64,000 bases of DNA from Bacteroidota bacterium (GCA_013288945.1 JABDAZ010000004.1:20800-84799); one strand, 5' to 3'; counted from the first letter of the stretch, positions 46,867 to 55,219 are shown. Numbers and translations: made by a program. The notes: a model not told the origin generated them from the sequence alone.

Positions 46867-47760
46867 ATGAAAAAATATTCCGCATTAATAATTCTTATTC
46901 TTTTTTATTTTTCTTCTTTCAGCCAAAAAATTTCTATTGAACAATTAAAATTTAATATAGATACATTAATAAAAAATCAGCAGGGAAATTTTGCAGTTGC
47001 ATTTAAAGATGTACAAACCGGCAAAACAATTTTTATTAATGAACATGAAATTTTTCATGCAGCAAGTACCATGAAAACGCCGGTGCTTGTTGAAATTTAT
47101 AAACAGGCAAATGAAAAAAAATTTTCATTATCAGATTCATTAATAATAAAAAATGAATTTAAAAGTATTGTCGATAGCAGCTCTTTTAGTTTAAATCCTG
47201 ACGACGATAGCGAGCTGGATTTATATAAACATATCGGCGAAAAAAAATCCATTAATGACCTTACTTATTTGATGATTACGGTGAGCAGTAATTTATCAAC
47301 CAACTTATTAATTGAATTGGTAAATGCAAAAAATGTAACGCAAACAATGCAGCAATTGGGATTGAAAGATCTAAAAGTTTTGCGCGGTGTTGAAGATCAA
47401 AAAGCATATGATAAAGGTTTAAATAACGTTATTACCGCTTACGATCTTGCCTTACTATTTGAAAAAATCGCCAATGGAAAAGCTGTTAATAAAACATCAT
47501 GCGATGCAATGATAAAAATTTTATTGGATCAAAAGTATAATGAAATCATTCCTGCAAAATTAGCATCAACTGTAAAAGTTGCGCATAAAACCGGCTGGAT
47601 AAAAGGCATCAACCACGATTCAGGAATTGTTTTTTTACCAGATGGAAGAAAATATATTTTAGTACTGCTTTCCAAAAATACAACTGATGATAAAGCCTCC
47701 ATTGATGCAATGGCAAATATTTCGTTGATGATTTATAATTTTGTTTCAAGTAAAAATTAA
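46867..47760 (+). CDS. Class-A beta-lactamase-like serine hydrolase
   Basis: 297 residues from the ATG at 46867, with a signal peptide (LIILILFYFSSFSQ). The serine-beta-lactamase fold motifs are SxxK (STMK, Ser67 and Lys70), SSN at the usual SDN position and KTG in VAHKTGWI. In the omega-loop region VEDQKAYDKGLNN may supply the general base Glu. The group (beta-lactamase2) includes real class A enzymes and PBP-like or esterase relatives; without the SDN Asp and a classical ExxxN I would not call resistance. It is exported. It is far from the BlaI operon and shows no BlaI-type operator. Confidence 0.85.
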   Translation: MKKYSALIILILFYFSSFSQKISIEQLKFNIDTLIKNQQGNFAVAFKDVQTGKTIFINEHEIFHAASTMKTPVLVEIYKQANEKKFSLSDSLIIKNEFKSIVDSSSFSLNPDDDSELDLYKHIGEKKSINDLTYLMITVSSNLSTNLLIELVNAKNVTQTMQQLGLKDLKVLRGVEDQKAYDKGLNNVITAYDLALLFEKIANGKAVNKTSCDAMIKILLDQKYNEIIPAKLASTVKVAHKTGWIKGINHDSGIVFLPDGRKYILVLLSKNTTDDKASIDAMANISLMIYNFVSSKN

Positions 47761-47790
47761 AAAGTAAAAAGTAAAAAGTAAAAAATAAAA
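47757..47790 (+). repeat. AAAAAGT heptamer run
   Basis: About three tandem units AAAAAGT then AAAAAATAAAAAA. It begins right at the stop codon of the serine hydrolase gene. Related runs occur at 49836-49862 (reverse) and 55549-55565. Confidence 0.7.
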
Positions 47791-47823
47791 AAGGCTTGCA
47801 TGTTATCATGCAAACCTTTTTTA
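47787..47823. terminator. Terminator after the serine hydrolase
   Basis: AAAAAAGGCTTGCATG / CATGCAAACCTTTTTT, stem with one mismatch and a T run. Confidence 0.85.
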
Positions 47824-47870
47824 TAAATCTAAATATTATTGTTATTATTATTTACCAATCATTAGTACAA

Positions 47871-47910
47871 AATTCATCTTCATTGGCGTCGCACACTTGT
47901 GCTTCAGTTT
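47871..47910 (-). repeat. Dispersed repeat D, copy 2 (reverse orientation)
   Basis: On the minus strand GCACAAGTGTGCGACGCCAA then TGAAGATGAATT. It differs from copies 1 and 3 by single bases and lies between the terminator and the DUF6515 gene. Confidence 0.8.
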
Positions 47911-47956
47911 ATTAATGATCAAAAAAATATCAATTAATAAATTATCCATTAATAAA

Positions 47957-48796
47957 TTAATTCACCTGCACAACCTGGTAAGCATCTTGTCCATCTGCAG
48001 ACACAGGTTGATAATATGTATTATTATATACTAAATAATCCTGCCCGTTAATTTGCTGATCAACCGCACCATCAGGAATTTGCGAAACTACTGCACCAAC
48101 CGGCGCGGCCACAACCTGGTAACCACCATTTGGGCCATCAACATAAAAAGTTCCGCCATAGTAATAATAATTGCCATCGCCAAGCTGAACAGTTTCATAC
48201 CCATCCGGCAATGAATTTACAACAGCTCCCATCGGCGCTGCTACTGCTGTGTAGCCGCCATTGTAAGGTTCATAATAAACACCATCATCATAATAATAAC
48301 CCTGGTTTGCCAATGAAAAATAAAATGCATCAGCAGCTAATGAAGACAAGAAAAATCCCAGCGGATGCCAGCGCGGACCCCATGAATAAGGGCGATAAGG
48401 ATGTGCATGATATGCATACGCACGTCCACCACCTCTGCCACCATGATACACATTTACATTTGCATGAAAATCCGGGCGCGCACCATTAATATGCCCATTA
48501 TTATTTGGCCTGTTATTATTTACTGGCGGGCGATTTTCAACAGGACGATTATTTACCGGCGGCGTATTAACGCGTGCAGGCCCAGGCGCCGGGCGATTAA
48601 AATTATGGTTGCCCATATTTTGCGCGCCACCATTAATAGACGGCCTCATCGCTGGCATACCACCGCCGCCATGAAAGCCGCCACCACCGCCGCCTCCGTG
48701 ATTGAAGCGTTGTGCCATTATTTGTTGCGGCATTAATGCTCCAAGCATCAATGCGAAAAATGAAATTGATAATATTTTGTTTATTGAAATTTTCAT
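47957..48796 (-). CDS. DUF6515-family Gly/Asn-rich surface protein
   Basis: 279 residues. The signal peptide (ILSISFFALMLGALMPQQIMAQ) is followed by a low-complexity region rich in Gly, Asn, Pro and Arg (residues about 30-125) and a His/Tyr-rich strip. Next comes a two-fold repeat, GGYTAVAAPMGAVVNSLPDGY and GGYQVVAAPVGAVVSQIPDG, each followed by a YYYYGGTFY-like strand. The last part matches the Bacteroidota family DUF6515. It looks like a secreted structural protein with a disordered N-terminal half. The gene is 25 bases after DUF2092, presumably one operon. The function is unknown. Confidence 0.8.
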   Translation of the reverse strand: MKISINKILSISFFALMLGALMPQQIMAQRFNHGGGGGGGFHGGGGMPAMRPSINGGAQNMGNHNFNRPAPGPARVNTPPVNNRPVENRPPVNNNRPNNNGHINGARPDFHANVNVYHGGRGGGRAYAYHAHPYRPYSWGPRWHPLGFFLSSLAADAFYFSLANQGYYYDDGVYYEPYNGGYTAVAAPMGAVVNSLPDGYETVQLGDGNYYYYGGTFYVDGPNGGYQVVAAPVGAVVSQIPDGAVDQQINGQDYLVYNNTYYQPVSADGQDAYQVVQVN

Positions 48797-48821
48797 AAAA
48801 GTGAGTTATAGCGTAAATAAA

Positions 48822-49556
48822 TTATTTCTTAAAAGCCGTTGCAGCCAGTTTAATTTTTTTGGCTTTTGGCGGCGCGGTAAATTCAAAAACTGCATCTGGT
48901 AAACTTGGGTTTATCTGCCAGTTAGAAAGCGTTGCTTCAAACTGTGGGTTCATTTCTTTATTTGTATAAACGATTACGACTTTTGCCGGCAAATAATATG
49001 CGTCGTTTGAAATCCAAAATTGAAAAGTTTTATCATCTGCTTTTCCTGCAATGTGAAAACATTCTTTGCCATCAACGTTCGTTAGCCCGAGATAAACGAG
49101 CGATTTTGATTCTGCAATAATATCATCAACAAATGATGGATAAAAAAAATCTGCAACAGGAAATTCAATACCATAGATTTTATGAACGCTGTCAACCATT
49201 GCCATAATTGTTGCAGGCGTTTTTACCTGTGCAAAATGATTATTATCTCCTGAATAATAACTAAGCGTTTTGCCATTATAATAAAAATCGCGGCTGCCTT
49301 TATCGCCGTCTGATTTTATTAATAATTTATCCGGGCCATGCATATATACTTCTTCCTGATCAGCGTGTTTTATTAATCCGAGATGTTGGCTTGGCACATC
49401 GTAATTGGAATTTACATGCACCCTGCACGATCCCAAATCGCCGATTACAGCACTCATGTGATCAAGAATTGAAATGGCGACTGTGTCAATTTTTTGTGCG
49501 TGTAGTTGCGTTACTGAAATGCAGATTATAAAAGCTGCAAGTAATTTTTTGTTCAT
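48822..49556 (-). CDS. DUF2092 protein
   Basis: 244 residues with a signal peptide (KKLLAAFIICISVTQLHA). The mature part (ILDHMSAVIGDLGSCRVHVNSNYDV) and the core NGKTLSYYSGDNNHFAQVKTPATIMAMVDSVHKIYGIEFPVADFFY follow the DUF2092 pattern. DUF2092 is predicted to have a LolA/LolB-like half-barrel fold, and FWISNDAYYLPAKVVIVY suits such a fold. It is periplasmic and possibly binds a lipid or hydrophobic ligand. Next downstream in the same operon is DUF6515. The promoter has both Bacteroidota boxes. The pair is bracketed by inverted copies of two repeat families. Confidence 0.85.
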   Translation of the reverse strand: MNKKLLAAFIICISVTQLHAQKIDTVAISILDHMSAVIGDLGSCRVHVNSNYDVPSQHLGLIKHADQEEVYMHGPDKLLIKSDGDKGSRDFYYNGKTLSYYSGDNNHFAQVKTPATIMAMVDSVHKIYGIEFPVADFFYPSFVDDIIAESKSLVYLGLTNVDGKECFHIAGKADDKTFQFWISNDAYYLPAKVVIVYTNKEMNPQFEATLSNWQINPSLPDAVFEFTAPPKAKKIKLAATAFKK

Positions 49557-49588
49557 AGTAAATTAAGTTTTATAAAAAAATCTGAAGT

Positions 49589-49622
49589 CAAATTTATTTT
49601 TTATATCTCTATAAAATCAAAA
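49589..49622 (-). promoter_or_regulatory. Promoter of the DUF2092-DUF6515 operon
   Basis: On the minus strand TTTTG (49622-49618), 21 bases, then TAAATTTG (49596-49589), an exact -7 box, 33 bases before the DUF2092 start. Confidence 0.65.
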
Positions 49623-49835
49623 ACAATGCCTGCTTAACCCATTAATAACGTAGGGCATGTACGGTGTTTGATGTGGGATGTAAGATGTATTTGTGAAACA
49701 AGATTCAAGGCACAAGTTTGCAAGGATAATTATTAAACTATTAAAAGAACTTTATTTTTAATCATTAATAAATTTATCAAAATGCAATAGCAAAATATTT
49801 TATATGAGTATAATATTCCTCACGTTCGAAGTCAT

Positions 49836-49862
49836 TTTTTTTATTTTTTACTTTTTAATTGT
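49836..49862 (-). repeat. AAAAAGT-type run, reverse copy
   Basis: On the minus strand AATTAAAAAGTAAAAAATAA then AAAAAA, the same string as after the serine hydrolase stop codon at 47757. Confidence 0.65.
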
Positions 49863-49894
49863 GTAATCCAAAAAATTGTTCACAAAGAACCGCT

Positions 49895-49931
49895 GTACAA
49901 GTGTGCGACGCCAATGAAGATGAATAGAGAT
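49895..49931 (+). repeat. Dispersed repeat D, copy 3
   Basis: GTACAAGTGTGCGACGCCAA followed by TGAAGATGAATAGAGAT. Preceded by CACAAAGAAC, as in copy 1. Confidence 0.85.
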
Positions 49932-50030
49932 ATACTGCTTGGTTATTAATATTTCGTATAAAACTTCATTTAAAATAAAATTTCATTAACCTTATAAATC
50001 ACACAAATCCCAGTTCAAGTAAAGAATATT

Positions 50031-50038
50031 TATCTTTG
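50031..50038 (+). promoter_or_regulatory. -7 box of the thiolase gene
   Basis: TATCTTTG, exact TAnnTTTG, 21 bases before the ATG at 50060. It covers the TTG start used in the ORF track, favouring the ATG. Confidence 0.55.
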
Positions 50039-50059
50039 CTATCCTGTAAAAAAAGCTAT

Positions 50060-51238
50060 ATGAAAGAAGTATATATTATCTCCGCAGTGCGCACGCCGAT
50101 TGGAAGTTTTGGTGGTTCATTAAAAGATTTTTCGGCAACACAACTTGGCGCGATTGCTATTAAAGGCGCATTGCAAAAAGCAAATGTAAATCCTGAATTG
50201 GTTAATGATGTATTGATGGGCTGCGTGCTGCAAGCCGGGCTGGGACAAGCTCCTGCGCGACAAGCTGCAAAATTTGCGGGCTTGCCAAATTGTGTAAACT
50301 GTACAACTATTAATAAAGTTTGCGCCAGCGGAATGAAAGCGATTGCTCAAGCAGCGCAAAGTATTTTGTTGGGCGATGCGGATATTGTTGTTGCCGGCGG
50401 CATGGAAAGTATGAGCAACGTTCCTTATTATTCAAACAAAATGCGTTGGGGAAATAAGTATGGCGATGTAACGATGATTGATGGCCTGGCGAAAGATGGA
50501 TTGACAGATGTGTATGATGGAAAAGCTATGGGAAACGCTGCTGAATTGTGTGCAAAAGAATGTGGCATTTCTCGCAAAGAACAAGATGCATTTGCCATTG
50601 AAAGTTATAAGCGATCACAAGCTGCAATTAATGATGGAAAATTTATTAATGAAATTGTTCCTGTAGAAATTCCACAAAAAAAAGGTGATGCAATTTTGTT
50701 TTCAAAAGATGAAGAACCTTTCAATGTAAAGTTTGATAAAATACCAGATTTGAAATCTGCATTTCAAAAAGATGGATCAGTAACTGCTGCAAATGCAAGC
50801 ACCATGAATGATGGCGCTGCTGCACTTGTATTAATGAGCAAAGAAAAAGCAGATGAGCTTGGATTGAAACCGATTGCAAAAATTATATCCTACGCAGATG
50901 CAGAACAAGCGCCGGAATGGTTTACGACTTCGCCATCTATCGCAGTGCCGAAAGCTGTTGCCAAAGCAGGGTTGCAAATGGAAGACATTAATTATTGGGA
51001 ACTGAACGAAGCCTTTGCAGTTGTTGGAATTGAAAATTCAAAACGCATGAAACTTGATCCATCAAAAGTAAATGTGCATGGCGGCGCGGTTTCTTTTGGT
51101 CATCCATTGGGTTGCAGCGGCGCAAGAATTATTGTTACATTAATAAATGTGTTGCAACAAAACAATGCAAAATATGGCGCTGCAGGAATTTGCAATGGCG
51201 GCGGCGGCGCAAGTGCAATGGTGATAAGCCTTCCATAA
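50060..51238 (+). CDS. Acetyl-CoA C-acetyltransferase (thiolase)
   Basis: 392 residues from the ATG at 50060 (MKEVYIISAVRTPIGSFGG). The track start is a TTG inside the promoter. The catalytic Cys is in NKVCASGMKAI, followed by GGMESMSNVPYY, the ASTMNDGAAALVLMS segment and ELNEAFAVVGI. VHGGAVSFGHPLGCSGARI carries the active His, and ICNGGGGASAMVI ends the protein. It condenses two acetyl-CoA to acetoacetyl-CoA or works in reverse. A biosynthetic AtoB/PhaA-type enzyme is more likely than a beta-oxidation FadA, since no FadB homologue is nearby. The gene stands alone. Confidence 0.93.
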   Translation: MKEVYIISAVRTPIGSFGGSLKDFSATQLGAIAIKGALQKANVNPELVNDVLMGCVLQAGLGQAPARQAAKFAGLPNCVNCTTINKVCASGMKAIAQAAQSILLGDADIVVAGGMESMSNVPYYSNKMRWGNKYGDVTMIDGLAKDGLTDVYDGKAMGNAAELCAKECGISRKEQDAFAIESYKRSQAAINDGKFINEIVPVEIPQKKGDAILFSKDEEPFNVKFDKIPDLKSAFQKDGSVTAANASTMNDGAAALVLMSKEKADELGLKPIAKIISYADAEQAPEWFTTSPSIAVPKAVAKAGLQMEDINYWELNEAFAVVGIENSKRMKLDPSKVNVHGGAVSFGHPLGCSGARIIVTLINVLQQNNAKYGAAGICNGGGGASAMVISLP

Positions 51239-51338
51239 AACGATTAATGAGTATAAATAAAAGCTGTGGCAATTTGATTAATCGAAATGATTAATTATTT
51301 TGTTCAGCTTTTGGTATTTACTAACCCTAAACTTATTT

Positions 51339-51902
51339 ATGAAAAAAATTTTTCTTTCTGCGTTTTTAATTTTTTGTGTCAGCATTTGTTTTTCGCAACG
51401 GTTTATTAATGGAGTTGGTGTTTGTGGATTTTCTACAAGTGGCGCTGGTTATCCTTCGTTTGGTACGTTTGGTTTTACTTATTCGCCGCGCGTTAATGTG
51501 TATGAAAATGATAATTCATCTGTATCAATCGGTATTCCTTTCAGCCTTACAATTGGTTACACGCCGGATGGAGATTCGTACAGCAGTGTACGCGCAGCTT
51601 TCAATGTTCCGTTAATAATCAATTATAATTTTGGCTGCGGTTCTACAAAACATAATGAAAGCAGGGTTGGTTTTTTTGCAGGTGGCGGATTTGGCTATCA
51701 CAGTGCAGCGTATGAAAGTGTTGATACCTATGGCGATGATGGTGAGGTTCATATTGAATCTTATGGCCCTGTTGGTAATGTCGGTGTGCGTTTCGGCGTT
51801 GGCCGCCGCTCGCATAATATAGAAATTAAAGCTTCGTATATGAAAGGGCTTGATGATACAAAATCAGACATTGCCGGGCTCGCTGCAATTTTTAATTTTT
51901 AA
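51339..51902 (+). CDS. Small outer-membrane beta-barrel protein
   Basis: 187 residues from the ATG at 51339 (MKKIFLSAFLIFCVSICFSQ, signal peptide); the track adds 13 residues. The mature protein is beta-rich and glycine-rich with strand pairs such as SVSIGIPFSLTIGYTP and VGFFAGGGFGYHSAAYES, and ends with GLAAIFNF, a terminal Phe typical of outer-membrane barrels. It has eight to ten probable strands, OmpW/OmpX-like in size. Function unknown. It begins about 100 bases after the thiolase and ends in a terminator. Confidence 0.8.
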   Translation: MKKIFLSAFLIFCVSICFSQRFINGVGVCGFSTSGAGYPSFGTFGFTYSPRVNVYENDNSSVSIGIPFSLTIGYTPDGDSYSSVRAAFNVPLIINYNFGCGSTKHNESRVGFFAGGGFGYHSAAYESVDTYGDDGEVHIESYGPVGNVGVRFGVGRRSHNIEIKASYMKGLDDTKSDIAGLAAIFNF

Positions 51903-51928
51903 AAAAATTTATTTTAATAAAGAATAAG

Positions 51929-51953
51929 CTCTGCATTAATGCGGAGTTTTTTT
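51929..51953 (+). terminator. Terminator after the barrel gene
   Basis: CTCTGCAT / ATGCGGAG (one G-T pair) followed by a TTTTTTT run. Confidence 0.75.
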
Positions 51954-52020
51954 ATTTATATAATTGCATGAAATTTATTTTATAGTAATTTCATTTTTTT
52001 TAATTGAAAGAATATAGAAC

Positions 52021-52542
52021 ATGAATGAAATTGTTATTCGCTTCGCAGATAAAAATGATGCAGCATTAATCGCTGAAACCAGCCGCCAGAGCTTCTTTGA
52101 TACGTTTGCTTCTTTTAATACAAAAGAAAATATGGATAAATTTTTAAGCAAACAATTCACTGTAGAATCATTAATGAAAGAAGTGGGCATTGATGAAAAT
52201 ATTTTTTTGCTGGCTTATATAGAAAATGAATTGGCAGGTTACGCAATGATGCGCGAAACAAATAACGTGATTGAATTAAAAGATAAAAACGCCATAGAAA
52301 TTGTGCGTTTTTATGCAACAAAAAACAGCATTGGCAAAGGCGTTGGAAAAGCATTAATGCAAAAATGCTGTGATGTTGCTGTTGAAAAAAATAAAGAAAT
52401 AATCTGGCTCTGCGTGTGGGAACATAACCAGCGCGCTATTGATTTTTATAAAAAGAAAGGTTTTGAAAAATTCAGCGATCACGTTTTTATGCTTGGCGAT
52501 GATGTTCAAAACGACTGGAAAATGATGAAGAAATTATTATAA
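52021..52542 (+). CDS. GNAT-family N-acetyltransferase
   Basis: 173 residues with a standard GNAT domain. The N-terminus IVIRFADKNDAALIAETSRQSF and the acetyl-CoA loop IVRFYATKNSIGKGVGKALMQKCCDVA (Q/RxxGxG/A type) are clear, followed by LCVWEHNQRAIDFYKKKGFEKF, the motif-B tail. The SF-DTF segment resembles proteins acting on amino groups of small molecules. The substrate is unknown. It lies 36 bases upstream of an MFS transporter on the same strand; a GNAT-MFS pair could be a small-molecule resistance or export unit, but nothing proves this. Confidence 0.9.
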   Translation: MNEIVIRFADKNDAALIAETSRQSFFDTFASFNTKENMDKFLSKQFTVESLMKEVGIDENIFLLAYIENELAGYAMMRETNNVIELKDKNAIEIVRFYATKNSIGKGVGKALMQKCCDVAVEKNKEIIWLCVWEHNQRAIDFYKKKGFEKFSDHVFMLGDDVQNDWKMMKKLL

Positions 52543-52562
52543 CATTTCTGTTTCTATCTTTT

Positions 52563-52570
52563 TAATTTTG
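52563..52570 (+). promoter_or_regulatory. -7 box before the MFS gene
   Basis: TAATTTTG, exact TAnnTTTG, eight bases before the MFS ATG. It may give the transporter its own short-leader transcript in addition to read-through from the GNAT gene. Confidence 0.35.
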
Positions 52571-52578
52571 CAGCCAAT

Positions 52579-53769
52579 ATGCAAAATGAAAATGTTTACC
52601 TGCGCCGCCCGCAAATATTATTAATGGCTTTCTGCACGGGGTTGATTGTTGCAAATATTTATTATTGCCAGCCGCTTGTAGTTTTGATAAGCAAAAGTTT
52701 TCACGTTACAGAAGCGAGAGCCGGTGTTGTAACTTTTCTTACCCAATTTGGTTATGCACTTGGTTTATTATTTTTTGTTCCGCTCGGCGATAAACTCGAA
52801 CGCAAAAAACATATTTTATTTACAACGGGATTAACTGTTGCCGCATTAATAGCTGCAGCCATTTCACCATCATTATTAACCTTAGAAATCGCGAGCCTGT
52901 GTATCGGCGCATGTTCTATCGTTGCGCAATTAATTTTACCACTAAGCGCCCATCTGGCCGCGCCGGAAAAAAGAGGCAAAGTTATCGGCACAATCATGAG
53001 CGGTTTATTAATCGGCGTTTTATTATCACGCACATTAAGCGGCTTCATTGGTGCATGGCTTAGCTGGCGCGGAATGTACTGGGTTGCAGCAGGAATAAGT
53101 TTATCGTTGTTGTTATTAATGAGAATTGCATTGCCCGTTAGTAAACCACAATTTGCAGGCAGTTACAGTTCATTAATGAAATCTTTATTAACGTTATTTA
53201 TTAAACAACCTTTGCTGCGCGAAGCTGCTGCAATTAGTTTTTTTTCCTTTTCCGCATTTGGAATGTTTTGGACAACAATGGTGTTGCATTTTGCTGCGCC
53301 GCCATTTAATTTTCATAGTGATAAACTCGGTTTGTTTGGGCTGGCAGCGGTTTGTGGCGCATTGATTGCACCATTAATCGGCGGCTCTGCAGATAAAAAT
53401 AATCCGCGCATTGCTATTGGTTACGGCATTTGCGCGATGTTGTTTTCTTATTTATTATTCTATGTTTTCTCAATGTCAATTATCGGGTTTGTTATTGGAA
53501 TTATTTTGTTGGATCTCGGGCAGCAATCAATTCACGTATCAAACCAAAGCCGCGTTTTTACATTAATGCCCGAAGCAAGAAACCGTTTAAACACAGTTTA
53601 TATGACTATAAGTTTTATAGGCACTTCAATTGGCTCTGCAATTGGTTTGTTGGTTTGGGATAAATATTCCTGGACAGGAATTTGTGTTGCAGGAATTTTA
53701 TTAATGCTGTGTGCATTTAGTATTTACGCTTTTACTTTTAAAAAGAAAACGGCTGTATCTCCAATTTGA
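52579..53769 (+). CDS. MFS transporter (drug/metabolite efflux type)
   Basis: 396 residues with twelve predicted helices. The MFS loop motif between helices 2 and 3 reads PLGDKLERKKHIL (G-D-K-x-x-R-K-K). Helix 5 has the GVLLSRTLSGFIGAWLSWRGMYWVAA motif C-like region of antiporters. The short N-terminus and LRRPQILLMAFCTGLIVANIYYCQPL resemble the YgaY/arabinose-efflux-like group. It should export a drug or metabolite in exchange for protons across the inner membrane. The last codons form one arm of a perfect terminator hairpin. Confidence 0.88.
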   Translation: MQNENVYLRRPQILLMAFCTGLIVANIYYCQPLVVLISKSFHVTEARAGVVTFLTQFGYALGLLFFVPLGDKLERKKHILFTTGLTVAALIAAAISPSLLTLEIASLCIGACSIVAQLILPLSAHLAAPEKRGKVIGTIMSGLLIGVLLSRTLSGFIGAWLSWRGMYWVAAGISLSLLLLMRIALPVSKPQFAGSYSSLMKSLLTLFIKQPLLREAAAISFFSFSAFGMFWTTMVLHFAAPPFNFHSDKLGLFGLAAVCGALIAPLIGGSADKNNPRIAIGYGICAMLFSYLLFYVFSMSIIGFVIGIILLDLGQQSIHVSNQSRVFTLMPEARNRLNTVYMTISFIGTSIGSAIGLLVWDKYSWTGICVAGILLMLCAFSIYAFTFKKKTAVSPI

Positions 53770-53779
53770 TACAGCCGTT
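53748..53779. terminator. Terminator overlapping the MFS 3' end
   Basis: AACGGCTGTATC / GATACAGCCGTT, a perfect twelve-base stem. The left arm is inside the MFS coding sequence and the stop codon is in the loop/right arm. The T-rich tail is on the minus strand, so it mainly ends the SRPBCC-gene transcript. Confidence 0.8.
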
Positions 53780-53807
53780 AATTGCGAAGCTTTTTAATTC
53801 TAAAAAA

Positions 53808-54338
53808 TTATTTTTCTAAAATATTTTTTAATAACGCAAGCGATGTATCCATATCTTTCACAAGCATTTTTTCAATTGAAGAAATCATAATATTCATTGG
53901 GTATTTTATTTTGCCGGTGCTGCTCCAATCTACTTTTGTTTCGCCGGATGATATGGATGTTGTAATCATATTCATATTTGCAATGCCTTCATAAGGCCGA
54001 ACAAAGCGCACTTCAGATTCCATATTTTTTCCTTCATTAATCGTTGTTATTTCCTGTTCGCCGGAGCCAGCTTTTTTATTTCCATCCCATGCATAAATAA
54101 ATCCTCTAGTTCCATCTGTGCCGGTAAATATTTTCTTCATATTTGGATCCGCCATCACCCATTTGTTGTAATAATCCTGGTTTTTTAAATATTTTATGTA
54201 ATCAAAAACTTTTTCGCGCGGCGCATTAATAACAATATTTGCCTGCACATTATAAATTTTCCTGGAGAAAGATGCAACGACTAAAACGAGTGCAACAATG
54301 CATGCGATGACGATTAGGATGATAATGATAATGTTCAT
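53808..54338 (-). CDS. SRPBCC-fold protein with N-terminal membrane anchor
   Basis: 176 residues. A single N-terminal membrane helix (IIIILIVIACIVALVLVVASF) is followed by a START/Bet v1-like SRPBCC domain: NIVINAPREKVFDYIKYLKNQDYYNKWV at the start and a long C-terminal helix (MISSIEKMLVKDMDTSLALLKNIL). This is the polyketide cyclase/dehydrase-like group with a hydrophobic ligand cavity. Orientation and ligand are unknown. It is a single gene about 50 bases downstream of cvfB on the same strand; the two may be co-transcribed from cvfB (its start is at 55219). Confidence 0.82.
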   Translation of the reverse strand: MNIIIIILIVIACIVALVLVVASFSRKIYNVQANIVINAPREKVFDYIKYLKNQDYYNKWVMADPNMKKIFTGTDGTRGFIYAWDGNKKAGSGEQEITTINEGKNMESEVRFVRPYEGIANMNMITTSISSGETKVDWSSTGKIKYPMNIMISSIEKMLVKDMDTSLALLKNILEK

Positions 54339-54388
54339 AGTATTTTCAGTTTTGGAGTTTGTGAATTGAAAATACTGATTTTAATGAA

Positions 54389-55219
54389 TTATTCAATCAG
54401 CTTGATGCCGGTTTTTGTAAATTCTATTTTGTGTTGTTTGTATAAATTGCCTGTCGTCATTTTAAAAGTTTTTTTACTCATTGCAAAGAATGAATAAATA
54501 TCTTCCGGCGCAGATTTATCGTGGTAAGGCAAGTAACCATTATTTTCTTTTAATAAACGCATTACTTTTTCAGTTTCATCTTCAACGCGCTCGTAGCCTG
54601 GTTTTCCGGCGGCAACATCTATTTTATTTTCCGGTAATATTTTTTTTATAAATCCTTTAAAACGATCGCCGGGTTGTATGTTTCTGTAAATTTCATTGCT
54701 GTGCAAAACGCCTGTGTGCTGGTTATTAATGATGACAACATAACCGATATCGCTTCTTCGGTAAACGACCAAATCAACAATATCTTTTTCTTTAACGGTT
54801 AATGTTTCATTGCTTAAATAATATTCAATTTTTTCAGTGGCCGCAAGCCTTCCTGTTTGTTCATCCAAATAAATTTTTACGAGATAATCGCCGTTGGGCA
54901 TCATCTTCAATAATTGTTTTGATTTGGGCACAAAAATATCTTTCATTAATCCCCAGTCTAAAAAAGCGCCTTGCTCTGTAACGCTTACTGCGCGCAGTTT
55001 TACAATGTCTCCCAAAATTCCTTTTGGCTCCTGCGTTGTTGCAATTATACGGTCTTCGCCATCGTGGTATAAAAAAACTTTTAAGTCGTCGCCAATTTTT
55101 GCGCCTTGCGGAACAAAACGTTTTGGTAATAAAATGCCGTCTCTGCCGTCGTCTAAAATCAAACCGAACGCAAGTGATTTCATTACTTTTAATGTATTGT
55201 ATTCGCCGATTTTTACCAT
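54389..55219 (-). CDS. cvfB: S1-domain RNA-binding protein CvfB
   Basis: 276 residues from the ATG at 55219 (MVKIGEYNTLKVMKSLAFGLIL). The track start adds 94 residues read from repeat-rich noncoding DNA and is rejected. The three S1-like domains are visible: GLILDDGRDGILLPKRFVP, VTEQGAFLDWGLMKDIFVPKS and RRSDIGYVVIINNQHTGVLH. A winged helix follows (AMSKKTFKMTTGNLYKQHKI). CvfB/YitL proteins bind RNA; in Staphylococcus they affect virulence gene expression. The role here is inferred to be post-transcriptional. The C-terminal WH and S1 order is the normal family layout. Confidence 0.92.
   Translation of the reverse strand: MVKIGEYNTLKVMKSLAFGLILDDGRDGILLPKRFVPQGAKIGDDLKVFLYHDGEDRIIATTQEPKGILGDIVKLRAVSVTEQGAFLDWGLMKDIFVPKSKQLLKMMPNGDYLVKIYLDEQTGRLAATEKIEYYLSNETLTVKEKDIVDLVVYRRSDIGYVVIINNQHTGVLHSNEIYRNIQPGDRFKGFIKKILPENKIDVAAGKPGYERVEDETEKVMRLLKENNGYLPYHDKSAPEDIYSFFAMSKKTFKMTTGNLYKQHKIEFTKTGIKLIE

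Larger units (their letters stand above)
49557..50059. other. 503-bp intergenic repeat-rich region
   Basis: From left to right: the DUF2092 promoter, a GATGTGGGATGTAAGATGTA word, a CAAGATTCAAGGCACAAG word, an AAAAAGT-type run (reverse), dispersed repeat D copy 3 and the thiolase promoter. I see no ORF with coding character. Confidence 0.7.

Noticed and set aside
47757-47823. AAAAAGT run considered as a CRISPR or phase-variable tract
   Set aside because: No spacers, units are too short and it lies after a stop codon, so no gene would be switched by slippage.
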